A DNA stretch of 64,000 bases from Mesorhizobium sp. Lineage in GTDB: Bacteria; Pseudomonadota; Alphaproteobacteria; Rhizobiales; Rhizobiaceae. Each line of letters opens with the position of its first letter. Position 1 is the stretch's first letter. The stretch is from positions 26,112 to 90,111 of the forward strand of contig SAQE01000020.1 of NCBI GenBank assembly GCA_004020545.1, read 5' to 3'. Below, piece after piece: positions 18,172 to 26,208 of the stretch. The translations under genes and the position numbers were made by a program. Under the pieces are notes generated by a model, which did no database searches, was not told where the DNA came from, and saw nothing but the letters and a program-made list of their open reading frames with translations.

Positions 18172-18238
18172 ATGCGCGCCGATTTTGCGCAAATGTGACT
18201 GACCGCAACCGGCGAGTGCCGTTTGCTCCAAAACGGTG

Positions 18239-19600
18239 CTAACGGAAAGCGCGGGACATCTGATCGGTAAGCGGCTTCAGCAGATAAGACCAGACGCTGT
18301 GCCGGTCCGTGCTTATATGGACCTCGGCCGGCATCCCCGGCTTGAGTTCCTTGGCGTCTGTCAGGCAGTCAGCCTTGTTTTCGACGCCGATGCGCGCCGA
18401 GAAATACGAAACCTGGCGCTGCTGGTCCTTGATCAGGTCCGCGGAAATCCACTTCACCGTGCCCTGGCAGGCGGGTGTCGTGGCGCTATCGAAAGCCGGA
18501 AAGCGAATCGAGACCGGTTGGCCGGAACGAACGTCGTCTACTCGAGACGGAGGAATGAGCGCGTCCACGACAAGATTGTCCGCATCGGGGACAATCGTCA
18601 TCAGCAACTCCCCGGGGGCGACTACACCACCGACCGTGTGGGCGGTGGACTGTTGTACCGTTCCGGATTGCGGGGCGCGGATTTCCGTCTTGGTCAGTTC
18701 GTCCAGAGCGACGATCTTGCGTTCGTCGAGTTCGGTCCGCTTGGCTTCCGTTTCGCGCAACTCGGTCGTCACATCGCTGCGCCTTTTTTCATCGAGCTGC
18801 AGGATTTGCAGCTCGGTCTCGCTGATCTTGGTCTGGGCTTCCGCGACCGCCGCCGCCAGCCGGCCGGACTCGCCTTTGGCTCGTGTCGCATCCAGTCTCA
18901 CGTTGCTCAACCGCTCTTTCGAGACCAGTTTCTTCGAATAGAGAGCATCCACGTCCGTCAGGTCGCGGCCGAGCAACGCCGCCGATTCATCCATTGCCAC
19001 CTGCTGGGCCTTCAGACCCTCGAGCTGACGTTCAATTTGCTGTGTCTGGCTCTTTAGAAGCGCCTTTTGCCCTGCCAATTCCGACGCCCGCGTTTCGAAC
19101 AGGGCACGCTCGCCATTGACCAGTGCCGCTAGGTCCGGTTTGCTCATTTCCGCCTGCAGGCTGGCTGGAAGCTGCATGGTCGTCAGCCCTTGGCGTTCGG
19201 CTTCCAGCCGGGCAAGCCGCACCGTGGCGCGGTCGAGATCCTCGCTGATGATCTGTAGGTTCGCCCGCGGCAGCGTATCGTCCAGCCGGACCAGTACGTT
19301 GCCGGCCCGAACATGATCGCCGTCTTGGGCAAAGATGCCGCTGATCGTGCCGCCGGTCTGGTGCTGGACCTTCTTGGTATTGCTTTCGACCACCACGGTT
19401 GCGGGGGCGATCACCGCGCCCGCTATCTTGGTGAAGCCAAGCCATAGCCCTCCACCAACGATGAGCAGGCACGTCACCGCCAGTCCGAGCACCAGGCTAG
19501 GCCCGATGCTGCCAGGGGATTCGGGCGAGGAACGCTGACCGGCATCGAACCGGGCGTAGGATGGCATGAACGCGAAGAGACGGGGCAAGACATCACGCAT
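18239..19600 (-). CDS. prsE: Type I secretion membrane fusion protein (HlyD/PrsE family)
   Basis: Periplasmic adaptor that links the ABC exporter to an outer-membrane TolC channel. The 453-residue product has a cytoplasmic N-terminus, one membrane helix at about 33-57, a lipoyl-like half motif around GGTISGIFAQDGDHVRAGNVL, long helical coiled-coil segments (about 110-290), the matching second lipoyl half around RAPQSGTVQQSTAHTVGG, and a beta-barrel C-terminus. It overlaps the upstream ATPase gene by eight bases. Rhizobial PrsE exports glycanases and other RTX proteins; the RTX gene 2 kb away is the likely cargo. The outer-membrane partner is not in the window. Confidence 0.9.
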   Translation of the reverse strand: MRDVLPRLFAFMPSYARFDAGQRSSPESPGSIGPSLVLGLAVTCLLIVGGGLWLGFTKIAGAVIAPATVVVESNTKKVQHQTGGTISGIFAQDGDHVRAGNVLVRLDDTLPRANLQIISEDLDRATVRLARLEAERQGLTTMQLPASLQAEMSKPDLAALVNGERALFETRASELAGQKALLKSQTQQIERQLEGLKAQQVAMDESAALLGRDLTDVDALYSKKLVSKERLSNVRLDATRAKGESGRLAAAVAEAQTKISETELQILQLDEKRRSDVTTELRETEAKRTELDERKIVALDELTKTEIRAPQSGTVQQSTAHTVGGVVAPGELLMTIVPDADNLVVDALIPPSRVDDVRSGQPVSIRFPAFDSATTPACQGTVKWISADLIKDQQRQVSYFSARIGVENKADCLTDAKELKPGMPAEVHISTDRHSVWSYLLKPLTDQMSRAFR

Positions 19601-21347
19601 GTCCGCTCACGCCCCTCTGGATCGGAATGACCGGGGACGGGCGGTGCGCGGCAGGAGAGGATGCTCGCGCCACACTCGCCAAGACCTCCTCGCGGGAGCC
19701 GAACGAGCGGACCATGCCGTTGGTCAGCACCAGAACCTGGTCGATGTTGGTGAGAGCGGACGGGCGATGCGCAACAACGATAACGATCCCTCCGCGCTGG
19801 CGCACGGCTAGAATTGCTCCCGCCAGGGCGGCGTCGCCTTCGACATCGAGATTTGAGTTCGGCTCATCCAGAACGACGAGAAACGGCTCACCGTAGAGTG
19901 CCCTGGCGAGGCCGATCAGTTGCCTCTGTCCAGCGGACAGGGCCCTGCCTCCCTCGCCGATGCGCGTTTGGAAACCTTCCGGCAGATGCATGATCATCGA
20001 ATAGACGCCTGCGGCCCTGGCGGCCGCAAGCACGCCTTTGGGATCGCTCTTGCCGCCGAATCTTGAGATGTTGTCGGCCACCGTCCCGTCAAAAAGTTCA
20101 ACGTCCTGCGGCAGATAGCCGATGTGGGCGCCAAGCGAATGCGGGGTCCACTGATCGAGGGAGGCGCCGTCCAATCTCACTTTGCCGTGCAGCGGCTTCC
20201 AGGCTCCTACCAAGGCGCGCACCAGCGTCGTCTTCCCGGAGCCGCTCGGCCCGACGATGGCCATTCCTGCGCCGCTGGACAATTGGAAATTCACATCGAG
20301 CACGGTCGGCTTCGGCACACCGGGCGGCGCGACCGTCAACCGCTCCACCGTCAGCCGCGTTTGCGGCCGCGGCAATTCCATGGGTTCGGTCGGATCTTCG
20401 AACGCATCGAGCGTCGCCTTGAGCTGGAAGTAGCTGTGTCGGGTCGTCAGGAAGCCTTTCCAGTTTGCAATCGCTGCATCAACCGGAGCCAGCGCGCGGC
20501 CCAGCAATATCGAAGATGCGATGATCACCCCAGGGGACGCTTCGCCGCCAATCACCAGATAGGCGCCAAGGCCCAGCACCGAAGACTGCAGCGCCATCCG
20601 CAGCGCCTTCGACAACGAACTGGTTCCCCCGATGATATCGGAGAGCTGCTCCTGATATAGGAGGTAGCTGTGAACCATGTCGCTCCAGCGCCGGGCCAGC
20701 CTGGAAGAGAGGCCCATGGCGTGAACGACCTCCGCATTGCGGCGACCGGACTCGGCAAGGGCGCGCTGCGAGATCATGGCTTCGGATGTCAGCCTGGCCG
20801 GCCTGCGGCCGAGAATTTCCGCCACCGCGGTCAACGCCACGACGGCGAGAGCGCCGATCGTCGCCAGCACGCCGAGCGAGGGGTGCAGCATATAGATGAT
20901 CAGCAAGTAGAAGGGGATCCAGGGCGCATCGAAGATGACGGTCGGCCCGGATCCTGAAAGAAAGCCGCGCAGGTGATCGAGGTCTCGCAGCGGATCCACC
21001 CGGTCTGCCTCCCGGCCGGCCTTGAGCGGCAAAAGCATCGATACGGCGAATGCCCTTTGGTGCAGGTTCCGGTAGAGCCGGCTGGCAATGCGGACCAAAA
21101 GGCGAAGCCGTACGAAGTCGAGCAGTCCGTAGGCTGCGTAAAGGCCCAGCATTCCAACAGTCAATCCAACCAGGGTCGGAACGCTCTGGGACGGCAGCAC
21201 CCGGTCATAGACCTGGAGCATGTAGAGGGACCCGGTCAGCGCCAGGATATTTGTCACCGCGGAAAAAAGCCCAACGCCAAGCAATCCCGGTGCGCAATCC
21301 GACATCGCGGTGCGTAAAAGGGAAGGTAACTCTTGCTTGGGCTTCAT
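19593..21347 (-). CDS. prsD: Type I secretion ABC exporter ATPase/permease (PrsD/PrtD family)
   Basis: Inner-membrane half-transporter that recognises the C-terminal signal of RTX proteins and drives their one-step export. The 584-residue protein has an N-terminal membrane domain (about 20-300, six helices) and a nucleotide-binding domain with Walker A GPSGSGKTT at 366-374, signature LSAGQRQ and Walker B VVLDEP followed by NSNLD. There is no N-terminal C39 peptidase-like domain, as expected for PrtD/PrsD. It overlaps prsE by eight bases, so the two form an operon transcribed away from the RTX gene. Confidence 0.92.
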   Translation of the reverse strand: MKPKQELPSLLRTAMSDCAPGLLGVGLFSAVTNILALTGSLYMLQVYDRVLPSQSVPTLVGLTVGMLGLYAAYGLLDFVRLRLLVRIASRLYRNLHQRAFAVSMLLPLKAGREADRVDPLRDLDHLRGFLSGSGPTVIFDAPWIPFYLLIIYMLHPSLGVLATIGALAVVALTAVAEILGRRPARLTSEAMISQRALAESGRRNAEVVHAMGLSSRLARRWSDMVHSYLLYQEQLSDIIGGTSSLSKALRMALQSSVLGLGAYLVIGGEASPGVIIASSILLGRALAPVDAAIANWKGFLTTRHSYFQLKATLDAFEDPTEPMELPRPQTRLTVERLTVAPPGVPKPTVLDVNFQLSSGAGMAIVGPSGSGKTTLVRALVGAWKPLHGKVRLDGASLDQWTPHSLGAHIGYLPQDVELFDGTVADNISRFGGKSDPKGVLAAARAAGVYSMIMHLPEGFQTRIGEGGRALSAGQRQLIGLARALYGEPFLVVLDEPNSNLDVEGDAALAGAILAVRQRGGIVIVVAHRPSALTNIDQVLVLTNGMVRSFGSREEVLASVARASSPAAHRPSPVIPIQRGVSGHA

Positions 21348-21748
21348 AGACTGCTGTCTTTCACGCGGAAATGCCGCGTGGCTTTCTTGGCTTTGGCCAA
21401 TATGGGAAACCTTTACTTTTGAGATACTGTCAGATCCGGGCGCAATTTCCGGACATGAGGTGTTGCTAACATATTCGAACTTTAATCAAAATGAAGCAAA
21501 ATCATGGCGCGGCTATCGGTCGGGAGCCGGCAAATCGGTGATATTCGGGGATAAGGACTGCGCGAAGCTTCACGCTTTCTGGAGCGAGCGCGCTGAAAAT
21601 GCGGAGTTTTTTCGCGCACGGAGGTTATCGATCACCTGGCGCCGATCAATTATTTTGACCGGCGAAATCTGTATGTGATTTCTTTCTAATATACCTTTCC
21701 GCTAGGCAGGGCGTGTTGGGGGGCGTTGCCGAATCAGAAGGAACTCAT
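21348..21748. promoter_or_regulatory. Divergent promoter region between prsDE and the RTX gene
   Basis: About 400 bases, clearly AT-richer than the flanking genes, with no convincing coding frame. Contents: a 7-base-pair inverted repeat CACGCGG/CCGCGTG at 21362-21380; TTGGC-TTTG-GCCAA at 21387-21400, which has the TTG-N8-CAA geometry of CRP/FNR operators and lies 40 bases before prsD; and an AT-rich stretch around 21460-21510. A ribosome site (GAAGGA, about 21737-21742) precedes the RTX ATG. I could not place a confident -35/-10 pair. Confidence 0.5.
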
Positions 21749-23239
21749 ATGGCAACTCTCCATTATGCAGCCGGCGGGTCTGCCACTGACGTGGCAGCCG
21801 CAGGGTTCAATCTCGTCGATGTTCAGTACCTTTCGCAGGTAAACGCACTGCCTGACGGAATGCAGGCGTTGGTCTATCTCAACGCCCATGATGGCGTTAC
21901 CCAGTCGTTCATTGATCAAGTCACTCCATTCCTTAACAATCCGAAGGTATTTGGGTTCTATCTGACGGATGAGCCGGATCCTACCGGCAGGTGGGGGACT
22001 TATGCGACCGCGGCAGATCTGAAGGCGGAATCCGACTGGATCCATTCTCATTTCTCGGGTGCAAAGACCTTCATCACGATGATGAATATGGGGTCCATCG
22101 CCGACCCGAGCTTCGCCAACACCTACAACCCGGCAAACACGGGCATCGATTATTACGGCATCGGTGCCTATGCGATCACTTCCAAGACAGTCAGCAATCC
22201 TGACTACAACATGATTGATCGCATGGTTGCGGCTGCGGTTGCTTCAGGGATTCCGGCTGACCGCATCATCCCGGAGTACCAGGCTTTCGGCGGCGGAAAC
22301 TGGGTAAGCGAAAATGGCGGCTCCTTCGTCGTCCCGACCGCTGACCAGGAAAAGATCATGATGGATCACTGGGCCAAGCTGGTTCCTTCGCCGGCGTTCG
22401 ACTTCACCTATGCGTGGGGCTCGCAGAACGGCGACACCGCGCTCGCGAACTCGCCCGAGCTGCAGGCCTTTTTCCTGCAGCACAATACCAGCTCGACCTC
22501 GTCGACACAGCCGGCGACCACAGAGCCGACGCAGCCGACAACCTCCGAGCCGGTACCCACCTCTGAGGCGACACCGCCACCGTCCGATCCGACGTCGCCA
22601 ACGACCGATCCGACGACGCCAACAACCACAGATCCTTCAAGCGGCGATCACATTATCCATGGAGGCAAGGGCAACAACACCTACCATATCGACAATGCGC
22701 ACGACAAAGTGATGGAAGCTGCCGGTGCCGGCTTCGACAAGGTGATGGCCTCGGTCAGCTATGCCCTGTCCGCCGGCTCGCATATCGAGCAGCTCTCCAC
22801 CGCCAGAACCGGCGCCAAGACGGCGATCGACCTGACCGGCAACGAGTTCGCCCAGAAGATCAACGGCAACTACGGCGACAACAAGCTGAACGGCGGTGGT
22901 GGGTCCGACATACTCAAGGGCTACGGCGGGCACGATGCCTTCGTGTTCAACACGGCTCTTGGGGCCGGAAACGTCGACAGGATCGTCGACTTCAATGTTT
23001 CCCAAGACAAGATCTACCTCGACCACACGATATTCACCGGACTTCAAAAGGGTGCGCTCGCAGCCGGCGATTTCCACATCGGTCAAGGCGCGCATGACGC
23101 CAACGACCACATGATCTACAACAGCCGGACTGGGGCGCTCTCTTTCGACAGCGACGGAGTTGGCGGCAATGCCCAGACGCAATTTGCCTCCCTCACTCCG
23201 CATCTCCACCTTGACGAACACTCCTTTTTTGTAATCTGA
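21749..23239 (+). CDS. RTX-type secreted protein with barrel-like N-terminal domain, possible polysaccharide hydrolase
   Basis: 496 residues, without a Sec signal peptide. Residues 1-245 look like a glycoside-hydrolase-style alpha/beta barrel: an acid in GFYLTDEPDP and another in IIPEYQAFGG could be the catalytic pair. Residues about 247-300 are a Pro/Thr/Ser-rich linker with repeats such as DPTTPTT. The C-terminal part is an RTX/peptidase-M10-C-like calcium domain with GGGGSDILKGYGGHDAF and IVDFNVSQDKIYLDH, ending in the hydrophobic SFFVI typical of type I secretion signals. I prefer the ATG at 21749, with a GAAGGA ribosome site. It is divergent from prsDE and adjoins the polysaccharide locus, so processing of the cell's own polysaccharide is plausible. 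It is not a recognisable GH16 (ExsH/PlyA) enzyme. Confidence 0.85.
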   Translation: MATLHYAAGGSATDVAAAGFNLVDVQYLSQVNALPDGMQALVYLNAHDGVTQSFIDQVTPFLNNPKVFGFYLTDEPDPTGRWGTYATAADLKAESDWIHSHFSGAKTFITMMNMGSIADPSFANTYNPANTGIDYYGIGAYAITSKTVSNPDYNMIDRMVAAAVASGIPADRIIPEYQAFGGGNWVSENGGSFVVPTADQEKIMMDHWAKLVPSPAFDFTYAWGSQNGDTALANSPELQAFFLQHNTSSTSSTQPATTEPTQPTTSEPVPTSEATPPPSDPTSPTTDPTTPTTTDPSSGDHIIHGGKGNNTYHIDNAHDKVMEAAGAGFDKVMASVSYALSAGSHIEQLSTARTGAKTAIDLTGNEFAQKINGNYGDNKLNGGGGSDILKGYGGHDAFVFNTALGAGNVDRIVDFNVSQDKIYLDHTIFTGLQKGALAAGDFHIGQGAHDANDHMIYNSRTGALSFDSDGVGGNAQTQFASLTPHLHLDEHSFFVI

Positions 23240-23251
23240 CGCAGCGCCTTG

Positions 23252-23284
23252 CCGGCAGGAGCGAACTGACGCTCCTGCCGGTTT
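23252..23284 (+). terminator. Rho-independent terminator after the RTX gene
   Basis: Perfect 12-base-pair stem CCGGCAGGAGCG with a 6-base loop (AACTGA) and its complement, followed by TTT, 12 bases after the stop codon. Confidence 0.8.
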
Positions 23285-23722
23285 CCGGCCCAGTGACCGG
23301 CTTCGTGCCGGTTCACGATTCAAGCCCGGTCAAACCGAGCCATTCCTCGGTTGGAGGATGAGGTCGATTCTCGTCCGTCAGCGCCTTGCCACCCAATCAG
23401 ATCCTGAAGCCGGCGCTCTCCCCTGGCGTTTGGTCCGCCCAACTCCAAAATATCCCTAGCTTTTTCTGTGCTGGGCTGCAGCCATCGTCGCATTCCCGGT
23501 GCAGGCGGGCCGGGGCCGTAGTCATTGAATCTGCATCAGTTTACATGCCCCAGCCGATCGGCCTGTGTCTTCATCATTCGAACGGACGAGGACAAAAATC
23601 GGACCCACCCCTAGCTTGGAAAACGAAACGAGCGCGTCCCCGCGGCTGTAGCGGGACCGTGAAAGACGATCCAAGTTCGGACCACTCGACTGGTGGACCG
23701 CACGGTTTTGGGGAGCGGCAAA
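23285..23722. other. Non-coding stretch before the polysaccharide locus
   Basis: About 440 bases between the RTX terminator and the first glycosyltransferase. An imperfect inverted repeat (GTGACCGGC ... GCCGGTTCAC, about 23294-23313) follows the terminator. Open frames across this stretch are shadows or have no family features. It presumably holds the promoter of the downstream gene set, but no clear -35/-10 pair was found. Confidence 0.4.
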
Positions 23723-24943
23723 ATGAGCCCGCACCTGGTGTGTGTAGGAGGCGAGGACCACGCACTGAGAATTCCATTTCTTATGGAACTGCGCGAGAGA
23801 GGCTTTCGGGTCACCGCCATCTCAAGTGGCGAGGAAACCCCGTTCCTGAGACATGGCATAGCGCATAGGAGCTATGGGTTTGATCGCTTCGCCACCGGCA
23901 GCGGCAAAGCGGGCACGGTCAGGACACTTCGCAGGTTGATAGCGGAGTTGCGTCCGGACATCGTGCAGAGTTTCGATACAAAGCCCAACTTGTTGGCGCC
24001 GCTGGCGATACGTGGACAGGTCCCGGTTGTCCGCACCATCAACGGGCTGGGCTGGACGTTCTCATCCATCGCGCCGCGCGCCTTGGCACTTCGGCCGGTC
24101 TTCTGCGGCCTGCAGTGGCTTGTGTCCTTCTGGACGGCCGCGACGGTGTTCCAGAACCGTGACGATCAGTCGTTCTTTGAACGTTATCGGCTGCTCGGAC
24201 ATGGCGAGGGACGCCTCATCGGCGGATCCGGCATCGATATCGATGCATTCACGGCTGCGAGACACCTTGGCCCGTCGAGAGCAAGGATACGCCAGGAATT
24301 CGGGCTTCAATCCGCCGAGGTCGTCATGTTTGTCGGCCGGCTGACCCGTCAAAAGGGGATTCCTACCCTCCTCAAGGCGGTGCCGAAGGTTCTCGCCAAA
24401 AGGCCGAATGCGCGCTTCGTGCTCGTTGGCCCATGGCAATCCGAAGGACCGTTCGCCGTCGACGAATCGGAAATTCGACGGTTTGGTTCCGATGTCGTCG
24501 TTTTGGGGAAGCGGCAGGATGTTCCCACCCTTCTGGGCATGGCCGACGTATTCGCCTTCCCAACCGAATACCGCGAGGGAATTCCGCGCGTATTGCTGGA
24601 AGCCGGGCTCGCAGGATTGCCGATCGTCGCCTCAAGGATGCCCGGTTGCAGCGATGTCGTCGAAGATGGACGGAATGGCTACCTGGTTGCGCCTCGCGAT
24701 GCAGAGGCGCTCGCGCAGCGAATAATCGACATATTGTCGGATCGTCCGGTTGCCGCGGCCATGGGTAGCCTGTCCGCCGCGCTCGTCCGGGACCGCTTTG
24801 CGCTATCGCTGATAGTCGACCAGTACTGCGACTTGTACGACAAAACCCTCAGCGCCAGGTCCCGAGGCGGAGCGATTGGACGGCGCCCGATCTCGCCAGA
24901 GCACGACCTCGCGGATCGCCGGTTGGACGGAGTGCGCGGATGA
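23723..24943 (+). CDS. Glycosyltransferase family 4 (GT-B fold)
   Basis: Cytoplasmic sugar transferase that would add one residue to the lipid-linked repeat unit. 406 residues from the ATG at 23723, which has GGGAG seven bases upstream; a GTG at 23693 is possible but lacks a ribosome site. The N-terminal half shows VVRTINGLGWTFSS as in WbpY/PglA-like enzymes, and the C-terminal half has the GT4 signature VGRLTRQKGIPTLL and the donor-binding EGIPRVLLEAGLAGLP near residue 285. The stop overlaps the next start as ATGA. Donor and acceptor cannot be deduced. Confidence 0.93.
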   Translation: MSPHLVCVGGEDHALRIPFLMELRERGFRVTAISSGEETPFLRHGIAHRSYGFDRFATGSGKAGTVRTLRRLIAELRPDIVQSFDTKPNLLAPLAIRGQVPVVRTINGLGWTFSSIAPRALALRPVFCGLQWLVSFWTAATVFQNRDDQSFFERYRLLGHGEGRLIGGSGIDIDAFTAARHLGPSRARIRQEFGLQSAEVVMFVGRLTRQKGIPTLLKAVPKVLAKRPNARFVLVGPWQSEGPFAVDESEIRRFGSDVVVLGKRQDVPTLLGMADVFAFPTEYREGIPRVLLEAGLAGLPIVASRMPGCSDVVEDGRNGYLVAPRDAEALAQRIIDILSDRPVAAAMGSLSAALVRDRFALSLIVDQYCDLYDKTLSARSRGGAIGRRPISPEHDLADRRLDGVRG

Positions 24944-26208
24944 TCCGGGACGCGCTCCTCGCCTTTGGGGTGGTGATGGCCGGTGCGACGCAGCTTAGCG
25001 TTCCGGGCTCGCCCTTCGGCTACGGCGAATTGTTCCTGACCCTCTGGATCATGCTGTCGATCGGGCGAATACTCGCCGGGGGTCGCATCGAATTTACGTC
25101 CGCCTTCACCAACCTCGCCGGCTTCTGGCTGGCCATGACGGCCACTCTGGCTTTCGGCACCATCGTCGCCTATTTGACCACGGTCTTATATACAACCGGG
25201 CTGATACACGACACCGAAGCCTATCTTCTGTTGGCCTGTATTACCTGCCTGATGGCTGCGGAGCCGGACGCACACCGCCATCTGCGCCGCAGCGGCTGGT
25301 GGCTGATCGCAATCGCGAATACGAGCCTTGCCATTCAGGTGATCCAGGGCTGGGGGTGGATCCCACGAACCGGCGTCGAATCCTGGTATTGGGATCGCTT
25401 TCGCGGCTGGTCGGAGAATCCAAATCAGCTCGCGCTCTACTGCGCAATATTTGGCATGCTGGCCTTGCATCTTGCGACAACCACCAGCAATCGATGGGGC
25501 AGGTCCGTCGGCATCGCCTGCGTGTTCTTCACCTTCTACGTCGGGAGGCTGACGAAGAGCGATGCCTTTTTGTACACCAGCATCCTGACTTATCTCACCT
25601 TCCTCGGGCTGCAGATCCGGACGTGGCTCAAGACGGCTGGCGCCAAGATCAGCCTTCCGCGGCAAGCCCTCATTCTGTTGCTGATCGGCAGCGTTCCGTT
25701 GACGATGTCGATCACTCCCTATGTCCTGTCGGAGGCGAGCATCCTGGAAAGCTTCGCCAAGAGCCTGACCAAGGACAAGGGCGGCGAAGCGACGGCCGAA
25801 ACCGCCGAGCTCCGCTTGTATCTCTGGAACGCAGCGTTGGAAAAAGGCGCGCGATCAGGGTCGCTGGGCCTTGGTCCAGGTCCGCATGTCGGCCGCCCAC
25901 CAACGTGGGACAGGCAATATGATGCTCTGACACGACCGTTCGAGGCCCACAACACAATCCTAGATTTGTACACCCAAGGTGGTCTCATCTCGGTCTTGGC
26001 GCTGGTCTGGATCGTCAGTGCCGCTGTCGCGTCGGCGTGGCGCGCGAAGCTGGACGCGCTGTTGGCGCTCATGGTGTCGATCGTCATCTTCAGCATGCCG
26101 CACCTGGTCATCCGCCATCCCATCGTGTGGTTTGCGATAACCTTCTGCCTTGTTGCGGGAACGCCTCGCGCGTTCCGTCAGCGGCTCATACCCGTCGAGG
26201 CCGTGTGA
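24940..26208 (+). CDS. O-antigen ligase/polymerase-type membrane protein (Wzy-like)
   Basis: Multi-spanning inner-membrane protein (422 residues, about ten or more helices) expected to polymerise undecaprenyl-linked repeat units in the periplasm. The Wzy_C-type features are the large periplasmic loop with SENPNQLALY, and ELRLYLWNAALEKGARSGSLGLGPG followed by FEAHNTILDLYTQGG near residue 335. Overlaps the upstream glycosyltransferase by four bases and the next gene by one base, so they form one transcription unit. An O-antigen ligase (WaaL) cannot be excluded, but neighbouring Wzx, Wzc-like and ExoF-like genes favour polymerase. Confidence 0.85.
   Translation: MIRDALLAFGVVMAGATQLSVPGSPFGYGELFLTLWIMLSIGRILAGGRIEFTSAFTNLAGFWLAMTATLAFGTIVAYLTTVLYTTGLIHDTEAYLLLACITCLMAAEPDAHRHLRRSGWWLIAIANTSLAIQVIQGWGWIPRTGVESWYWDRFRGWSENPNQLALYCAIFGMLALHLATTTSNRWGRSVGIACVFFTFYVGRLTKSDAFLYTSILTYLTFLGLQIRTWLKTAGAKISLPRQALILLLIGSVPLTMSITPYVLSEASILESFAKSLTKDKGGEATAETAELRLYLWNAALEKGARSGSLGLGPGPHVGRPPTWDRQYDALTRPFEAHNTILDLYTQGGLISVLALVWIVSAAVASAWRAKLDALLALMVSIVIFSMPHLVIRHPIVWFAITFCLVAGTPRAFRQRLIPVEAV

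Noticed and set aside
21310-21678. 122-codon plus-strand frame in the prsD-RTX gap
   Set aside because: Begins inside prsD on the opposite strand, has no ribosome site and no family features; the gap looks like promoter DNA.
23693-23722. GTG start for the first glycosyltransferase
   Set aside because: No ribosome site before it, whereas the ATG at 23723 has GGGAG at proper spacing and gives a typical N-terminus.
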